Below, one piece after another: positions 29,663 through 35,538 of a DNA stretch of 35,538 bases. Location: assembly GCA_025362015.1 (NCBI GenBank), contig JANYIO010000272.1, positions 1 through 35,538 on the forward strand. The letters run 5' to 3'. Within the stretch, counting starts at the first letter, position 1. Each line of letters begins with the position of its first letter. Under the pieces are notes generated by a model that saw only the letters and a list, made by a program, of their open reading frames with translations, did not search any database and was not told the origin of the DNA. Made by a program: the position numbers and the translations under genes. This DNA comes from Gammaproteobacteria bacterium. Its GTDB lineage: Bacteria; Pseudomonadota; Gammaproteobacteria; Pseudomonadales; Cellvibrionaceae.

Positions 29663-29711
29663 CTCATTCCTGGTTTAATCTATTTCTGATTGAAACTCAT
29701 TCCTGGTTTAA
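29648..29711. repeat. Tandem 16-17 nt array starting within the lysR 3' end and stop codon
   Basis: CCACTCCTGGCTTAA / CTCATTCCTGGTTTAA / TCTATTTCTGATTGAA / ACTCATTCCTGGTTTAA; perfect 18-bp repeat AACTCATTCCTGGTTTAA at 29661-29678 and 29694-29711. Confidence 0.85.
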
Positions 29712-29736
29712 GCTAAGAAAAAATTAATATTCTCCA

Positions 29737-30489
29737 TTAATTTAACAAACCATATACGCCCAATGAATATGCGCGATGATTTCTTTCGCCTTGCATGGAC
29801 GAGGTACTGATTACATCACCCAACTTTAAATCTTCTGATTGGAAGCGTGAAATACCGGTGCCCTCATCGAAACTTACTGCGACACCTTCACCTAAGTAAT
29901 AGCCAATTAAATCGCCTTGTTCTACACCAACACTAACGGGAAAATTAATTCGAATAATACCTGTTTGAGTTACCAATAATGGTTTGCTATCCCAGATAAC
30001 CACTAAGCTCTTATCAACTTTACGTAAAACTTTGACACTAAACTTTCCTGGTTTTACAAAATATGCCCCAGCTCCCGTTAAGGTTCCGGTTTTAGGAATA
30101 ACATTGGCTAAATCAACAATACAAAGTGGTTTCTCATCAATCTTAGCGCGCAAAACTAATTCACCACCAATGTAATCGAGCAGCCCACCTCTCACCAGAA
30201 AATCTTTATAAGCATCAATTTGTTTTTGCACAAAAACGCGCACTTGTCCACGCAATTCAGAAGACTCCTGAACTCGCGAAGTTTTTTCCACGCCTAGCAC
30301 ACCATTCACACGAGTTTTCTCAGCCAAGTCCTGACGCAATTCAGCTTCTTGTTTCTGCAATTGTGCAATATTATTATTGGCAACACCCAAATCAGCTTTG
30401 AGTTTTTCCATTTTTTTTACATCTGGTGAAGTTTGACAAGCGCTGAGTGCCACTATACCGAACAATATTAAACCATTAGCCAGTTTCAT
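29737..30489 (-). CDS. Hypothetical lipoprotein with coiled-coil and beta-rich C-terminal region
   Basis: 250 aa; lipobox VALSAC; coiled coil NNNIAQLQKQEAELRQDLAEKT; beta-rich remainder. Same strand and 63 nt from the kinase gene. Confidence 0.75.
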   Translation of the reverse strand: MKLANGLILFGIVALSACQTSPDVKKMEKLKADLGVANNNIAQLQKQEAELRQDLAEKTRVNGVLGVEKTSRVQESSELRGQVRVFVQKQIDAYKDFLVRGGLLDYIGGELVLRAKIDEKPLCIVDLANVIPKTGTLTGAGAYFVKPGKFSVKVLRKVDKSLVVIWDSKPLLVTQTGIIRINFPVSVGVEQGDLIGYYLGEGVAVSFDEGTGISRFQSEDLKLGDVISTSSMQGERNHRAYSLGVYGLLN

Positions 30490-30552
30490 AAGAGAGTTCT
30501 CCTAAAGTGAATTTAATTTCATATAGAATATTTAACTGCAACCTCTGTACAA

Positions 30553-32853
30553 CTATTTTTTAACACTAAATTTGGTAGAAATTAAGGCTTGTTGTTCAAA
30601 TAATAAATCAATGTTATACCCGCCATCAGCAAAACCAGTTACCGGTTGCTCAATGCGAAAAAACTTAAGCCCACTCGAACCGTTAATAACAACAGGTACC
30701 TGTGCAATCTGTAAGCTGCGCGACCCATCATAAAGAATAGCCTGCAAGACAGAAGCATCACCTTTAAAATTACGATATTCAAAACCTATATAAATAATCC
30801 GCTCGGCAGCGATGGACGGATCTTGCTGCGCTAATTTATTGACTTCATTACTCGTTACCAACAACCGCGATACAGTAGGCACCTTGTCTGCAATCGCATG
30901 CTCGAGATCCATGGACAATCCTAGCAATGCTTTACTTTGCGGAAAACTTTCACGTGCATTAACCAGCTCTGCTGAAGCGTCGGTAAATTTCTCTTCACTG
31001 ATTAACTGATCAATTCTTTTTACCACTAAATTTTCAACCGCAATTACACCTGCACGCGCAGCAGAATGTTGAGCATTCTGCGCCAGTAATTCACGATAGG
31101 TTTTCAACGCATTGTCGCCACTCGGTGCAATAAGTTTGCCTGCCGCTTGTTGTACTTTGGCTGTATTCAATAAATCCTGTTCAATATTTTGTTGCTTTTG
31201 TTTTAACTGACTTAACTCCTTTTGTTTTTGCTGCTGTTGTTGCTGTTGCAATGCCGCTTTCTGCAACTGTTCATTGGCAGCCTTAGCAATATTCAAGGCT
31301 GTTAACGCATCTTGTAACGCCGCTATTTTTTCATCAGCAGCGAATACAACTTCGGCAGAGTTCGCATACTCTTGCGCTACACTCATAGCATTTTCTTGTT
31401 GCGAATTTTTAATTAAATTAGCGTAAAAATTTTGCAACTCGTCCAGGCCTGCTTGCGCTGCTTGTCGTTCATCAGCATTATTACTGTTAACTCCTTTACG
31501 ATAAATACTGGCCAGCTCAGGTGCAAATCGCCAATCTTGCTTTAAAGAATCACGTAAAACTTTTATTTGCTCCATGAACGTTGGCTGCGCATCAACTGCA
31601 GGCTGCTCAATGGTAGTAGACTGCGCTGTGTTAGCAGGCGGCTCTGTGTTAGTAGACTGTGCTGTGGATACTTGTGGCTCAGGCTGTATTGCAGACTTAG
31701 ATTCAGATTGTATTGTCGGAGCAACCAATGCAGGCTTATCAATGACTGGCACATCGATTTTGGCAACAAAATATTCTTGCCAACGCTGTTTAATATCTTC
31801 TTGAAAATAAAAACTCGTCGCAGCCACAGCAATAATCAAACTTAATGCAAGCCACCCACCATTACTATTTGATTTTTTGGGCGGATTGGAATTGTGCCGC
31901 ACAATACGATCTTCAGACCGTGCCACTATAGTATTGTTATGCGCAAGCTCATTAGTCTCGTGCCGCTTCGCTTTTCGCTCAACAACTTTTATGGGCTTAG
32001 GAAACGTTTTATCATCCGTAGTTTCTCGCGTACTAGCTTCAGCAACGGACGCCAATACATGAGCAGGAATTGCATCCAATGCGGCAATAAATTCAGCGCC
32101 CGTTTGGTAACGTCGCTCAGGATTTTTTGCCATAATTTTGTCAATGATTGGTTGAAAAACTTCTAAATAGGGAGGTAAACAGGGAATATCTTCACTGATA
32201 TGCATAATGCCAACAACAACGGCTGATTCGCCATCATAAGGCACAGCGCCAGTTACCAATAAAAATAATACTACGCCTAAGCTATAAAGATCAGATCGGG
32301 GATCAACCGATAATCCTTTGGCTTGTTCCGGGCTCATGTAATGGGGCGTGCCTATAGCAATGCCCACTTGTGTCATGCCCGAAGCAGTATCTGAAGGTCG
32401 CGCAATACCAAAATCCATCAATACGGCGCGGCCATCTTCTTCATGTAACATAATATTTTCAGGTTTTACATCGCGATGGACATAACCTTTTTTACCCGCA
32501 AAATCCAATGCCCGAGCGATTTCTTTAACAACCCTCAAGCGATCAAGCAAACTCAAGTCTAAACGCTTGTGAGTCAAATCTTTACCGGGAACATATTCCA
32601 TGGATAAAAAATAATACCCATTATGAATACCGACATCATAAACACTCACAATATTAGGATGGACTAAACGGCTAACAATTTTCGCCTCGCGTAAAAAACG
32701 CTCACCAAAGTTATCATCGGCAAGTAGATCAGGAGACATTACCTTAAGCGCCACTTCACGCTCAAAACTTTCCTGTATCGCGAGATAAACAGTCGCCATG
32801 CCTCCTTTGCCAAGGATGCTTTTAATTTTATATCCCGGTAACTCAATCTGCAT
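30553..32853 (-). CDS. Transmembrane Ser/Thr protein kinase (PknB-like kinase domain, no PASTA repeats)
   Basis: 766 aa; GKGGMATVYLA, VALKVM, HRDVKPENIMLHE, DFGIARPS, GTPHYMSPEQAKG; TM GGWLALSLIIAVAATSFYF; Q-rich extracytoplasmic region. Confidence 0.94.
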   Translation of the reverse strand: MQIELPGYKIKSILGKGGMATVYLAIQESFEREVALKVMSPDLLADDNFGERFLREAKIVSRLVHPNIVSVYDVGIHNGYYFLSMEYVPGKDLTHKRLDLSLLDRLRVVKEIARALDFAGKKGYVHRDVKPENIMLHEEDGRAVLMDFGIARPSDTASGMTQVGIAIGTPHYMSPEQAKGLSVDPRSDLYSLGVVLFLLVTGAVPYDGESAVVVGIMHISEDIPCLPPYLEVFQPIIDKIMAKNPERRYQTGAEFIAALDAIPAHVLASVAEASTRETTDDKTFPKPIKVVERKAKRHETNELAHNNTIVARSEDRIVRHNSNPPKKSNSNGGWLALSLIIAVAATSFYFQEDIKQRWQEYFVAKIDVPVIDKPALVAPTIQSESKSAIQPEPQVSTAQSTNTEPPANTAQSTTIEQPAVDAQPTFMEQIKVLRDSLKQDWRFAPELASIYRKGVNSNNADERQAAQAGLDELQNFYANLIKNSQQENAMSVAQEYANSAEVVFAADEKIAALQDALTALNIAKAANEQLQKAALQQQQQQQKQKELSQLKQKQQNIEQDLLNTAKVQQAAGKLIAPSGDNALKTYRELLAQNAQHSAARAGVIAVENLVVKRIDQLISEEKFTDASAELVNARESFPQSKALLGLSMDLEHAIADKVPTVSRLLVTSNEVNKLAQQDPSIAAERIIYIGFEYRNFKGDASVLQAILYDGSRSLQIAQVPVVINGSSGLKFFRIEQPVTGFADGGYNIDLLFEQQALISTKFSVKK
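31601..31672. repeat. In-frame 36-nt duplication in the kinase linker (TAQST..E.PA)
   Basis: Units 31601-31636 and 31637-31672; encode TAQSTNTEPPAN and TAQSTTIEQPAV-type 12-mers. Confidence 0.7.
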
Positions 32854-33345
32854 TTATGTCTATACCAATTTTTTTAGTCAGCATCAGGGCGTATTCCAGC
32901 AAAGAATAATTATCGTGGGAATTCTGGTTTATGGCACGAAGCAATCAATGGCCGGCAATAACGAAAAACACTTATTATCTGTAAGGCACCCACCAAATCT
33001 AAATTTAGGCAGCAACTCATACTTAATATAGCAGGAATTATGACTTGCTGACTAAAATGCTTCTACCCTTCCAAAAACGGTTTTATTATATTGAGGAAGG
33101 CGAAGATAGCGCCCTGAGTGATTTGCTGTAGGTATATTACATCTATTTTTTTGTTCAAAAAATAACCTTCATCACAAGATCGCCAAGCTTTTTACGTCAG
33201 CAATAAACACAACTATTCTCAATAGTATGGCATTATCACCTGCCTGTATTTCATGATTAAAAACCATTAGAATTTTTTGCTGTGAACTTTTTTGCCGCAA
33301 TCCCTTTGGCTATGCCTACAAGACCTACATACGTTTAAACACGCT

Positions 33346-33362
33346 ATAGTGTTTTACACTAT
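33346..33362. promoter_or_regulatory. Perfect inverted repeat upstream of pepA
   Basis: ATAGTGT-TTT-ACACTAT, 20 nt before the pepA ATG and overlapping a TATAGT -10-like element. Confidence 0.4.
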
Positions 33363-33382
33363 TTGTTAACCGAGGATTATCC

Positions 33383-34912
33383 ATGCAAATTACTGCCAAA
33401 ATAATAGATGCTGCGAAGCTCTCCACACACTGCCTTGTAGTCGCTTGTTTTGAAGGCGGCAAACTATCCACCTCGGCGAGCGCTGTTAACATCACCCCGA
33501 CCAGCAAGACTGCAGGCTCCACTAAAACTATTGGCGCTCAGCAACTTGAAGCACTGTTAAAACGCGAACATTTTGCGGGTAAATCCGGTCAAAACTTATT
33601 GCAACTTAGCCCACTGGGTATAGCAGCAGAGCGTTTATTAGTATTGGGTTTTGGTAGCCTTGATAACGATGGAAAAGTGAGCGCTGATAATTTTCGCAAA
33701 GCCTTGCAGAAAATAGCCGATGCGTTAAAAGCAACGCATTGCAAAGAAATCTGTATTAGCTTGGGCGACATTAGTGTGTGCGACAAAGATGCTGAGTGGC
33801 AAGCGCGGCAAATCAGCGAAATTTTAATTACCAGCCAATATCGGAGTGATAGCTTAAAAAGCAAACCTGCCGAAGTAAGTTTTGTACTCACAAAAGTGAC
33901 TTTGGGTTTCAACAAAGCACAAATTTCAGCCGCTACAAAAGGTATTAAACTCGGTCAAGCCATTGCTCATGGTGTTAATTTTGCGCGTGAGCTTGGTAAC
34001 CTGCCGGGAAATATTTGCACACCAACGTATCTCGCCCGTGAAGCCAAACACTTGGCGCGAAATCAAAGTAAATTAAGCGTAAAAATTCTCGAAGAAAAAG
34101 CCATGGCGGCACTGGGTATGGGTTCATTGCTGTCGGTATCCGCAGGCAGTGATCAACCGGCAAAACTCATCGTTTTAGAATACAAAGGAGGCAACAAGAA
34201 AACAGCTCCCGTGGCATTGGTCGGTAAAGGTATTACCTTTGATACTGGCGGTATCAGCCTCAAACCTGGCGCAGCAATGGATGAAATGAAATTTGATATG
34301 TGCGGCGCTGCCAGCGTGCTTGGCACGTTCAAAACTTTATTAGAACTGCAAGCTCCCATAAATGTGGTGGGTGTGATTGCAGCAAGTGAAAACATGCCCA
34401 ACGGCAGCGCTACTAAACCGGGCGATATTGTTACTTCTATGTCAGGTTTAACTATTGAAGTTCTCAACACCGACGCAGAAGGTCGTTTAGTGCTCTGTGA
34501 TGCACTCACCTACACTGAGCGCTTCAAGCCCAAAGCTGTGATTGATATAGCTACCCTGACTGGCGCATGCGTAATCGCCCTTGGTGGCCACGCCAGCGGC
34601 TTATTCAGCAACAACGAAGCATTATCCCAGGCACTGTTAAAAGCGGGCCAAAGTGCAAATGACCGCGCCTGGCCCATGCCACTTTGGGACGATTATCAAA
34701 AACAACTCGATAGCAATTTTGCCGATATTGCTAACATTGGTGGACGTGAGGCTGGCAGTATTACTGCTGCTTGTTTTCTCTCGCGCTTCACCAAAAAATT
34801 CGCGTGGGCACATTTGGATATCGCGGGTACGGCATGGTTATCTGGCGGCGCAAAAGGCGCTACAGGTCGGCCGGTTCCGCTGCTCGTACAATATTTGTTA
34901 GATAACCAATAG
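33383..34912 (+). CDS. pepA: Leucyl aminopeptidase (M17)
   Basis: 509 aa; VGKGITFDTGGISLKP, NTDAEGRLVLCDALTY, GREAGSITAACFLSRF. Confidence 0.96.
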   Translation: MQITAKIIDAAKLSTHCLVVACFEGGKLSTSASAVNITPTSKTAGSTKTIGAQQLEALLKREHFAGKSGQNLLQLSPLGIAAERLLVLGFGSLDNDGKVSADNFRKALQKIADALKATHCKEICISLGDISVCDKDAEWQARQISEILITSQYRSDSLKSKPAEVSFVLTKVTLGFNKAQISAATKGIKLGQAIAHGVNFARELGNLPGNICTPTYLAREAKHLARNQSKLSVKILEEKAMAALGMGSLLSVSAGSDQPAKLIVLEYKGGNKKTAPVALVGKGITFDTGGISLKPGAAMDEMKFDMCGAASVLGTFKTLLELQAPINVVGVIAASENMPNGSATKPGDIVTSMSGLTIEVLNTDAEGRLVLCDALTYTERFKPKAVIDIATLTGACVIALGGHASGLFSNNEALSQALLKAGQSANDRAWPMPLWDDYQKQLDSNFADIANIGGREAGSITAACFLSRFTKKFAWAHLDIAGTAWLSGGAKGATGRPVPLLVQYLLDNQ

Positions 34913-34915
34913 ACT

Positions 34916-35335
34916 ATGACACAGGTTGATTTTCATATTTTGCCAGACGCCAGTGTAGAAGCACGCTGGCTATATACTTGTCGCCTGGTTGAAAAAGCTA
35001 CCGGCCTTGGCCATAGTGTTTTAATTGCAGTTGATACGCAGGATGAAGCACAGACACTCGACGATTTACTCTGGAGTTTCAAACCAGAAAGTTTTATTCC
35101 ACATCAGATTATTGGTGGCGAAAACGAAACCAATGTTGAAATTACTTTTTCAGACGAGACCGGTGATCATCAACAAGTTCTAATAAATTTGCGTAGCCAG
35201 GTGCCAGAATACTTTAGCCGTTTTGCGCGCCTAGCTGAAATTGTGATTCAAGAGCCAAATATTCTAGAAAACACACGTGAGCACTACCGAATTTACAAGC
35301 AGCGGGGTTATCCTATTGCACAGCATAAACGTTGA
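34916..35335 (+). CDS. holC: DNA polymerase III subunit chi
   Basis: 139 aa; MTQVDFHILPDASVEARWLYTCRLVEKATGLGHSVLI, position directly after pepA. Confidence 0.92.
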   Translation: MTQVDFHILPDASVEARWLYTCRLVEKATGLGHSVLIAVDTQDEAQTLDDLLWSFKPESFIPHQIIGGENETNVEITFSDETGDHQQVLINLRSQVPEYFSRFARLAEIVIQEPNILENTREHYRIYKQRGYPIAQHKR

Positions 35336-35351
35336 GGTAGAAAGTCTTAAC

Positions 35352-35538
35352 ATGGTAGATAACAAAAGCAAAACTAAAACCGAGATGCTGCGTGAATTAG
35401 AGTCCATAAAAGGGCTTTTACGCGAGGAAGACGACATCCCTATTTTGCAAGAAATGATCGCTGCAGAGAGAAGCACGGAAGCAGTCGCTGATGTACAAAC
35501 ACTAAAACCACCAGCGCTAACCGCCAGCTCGCAACCAA
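35352..35538 (+). CDS. Hypothetical protein, 5' part only (runs off the window end)
   Basis: Open frame MVDNKSKTKTEMLRELESIKGLLREEDDIPILQEMIAAERSTEAVADVQTLKPPALTASSQP; follows holC, where a small protein often precedes valS in related genomes. Confidence 0.65.
   Translation, partial: MVDNKSKTKTEMLRELESIKGLLREEDDIPILQEMIAAERSTEAVADVQTLKPPALTASSQP

Noticed and set aside
31567-31845. Cys/Arg/Leu-rich + strand ORFs antisense to the kinase
   Set aside because: Composition follows from antisense reading of the repeated linker; overlapping alternative frames are equally open.
1-35538. Search by eye for CRISPR arrays, transposases, integrases, toxin-antitoxin pairs or phage genes
   Set aside because: No regular direct repeats with unique spacers and no ORF with recognisable mobile-element or defence motifs.

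Overview
This is a chromosomal window from a gammaproteobacterium. A Cellvibrio/Cellvibrionaceae-like source is my inference from gene content and synteny, not tested. Most of it is ordinary core genes: an MBL-fold hydrolase 5' fragment, bamC, dapA, nadA, tRNA-Lys(UUU), queC, queE, an lpxL-type acyltransferase, grxD, hrpB, pepA and holC. Interleaved are signalling and accessory genes: a pentapeptide-repeat/class III cyclase fusion, a MASE1-PAS-GAF-GGDEF-EAL protein, a MASE2-GGDEF protein, a CorA/ZntB-type transporter with an in-frame 18-nt repeat array, an OprB-type porin, a divergent NRAMP homologue, a GH128-like beta-glucanase with a GlyGly-CTERM-like tail, a YncD/PqqU-like TonB receptor next to a DUF6445-like protein, and a transmembrane Ser/Thr kinase paired with a lipoprotein. 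I see no CRISPR array, transposase, prophage or recognised defence system. The least explained signal is several short, degenerate tandem arrays with different unit sequences (about 12-22 nt), most of them at or just after gene 3' ends. The best protein-level leads are the kinase-lipoprotein pair and the pentapeptide-cyclase fusion with altered active-site residues.
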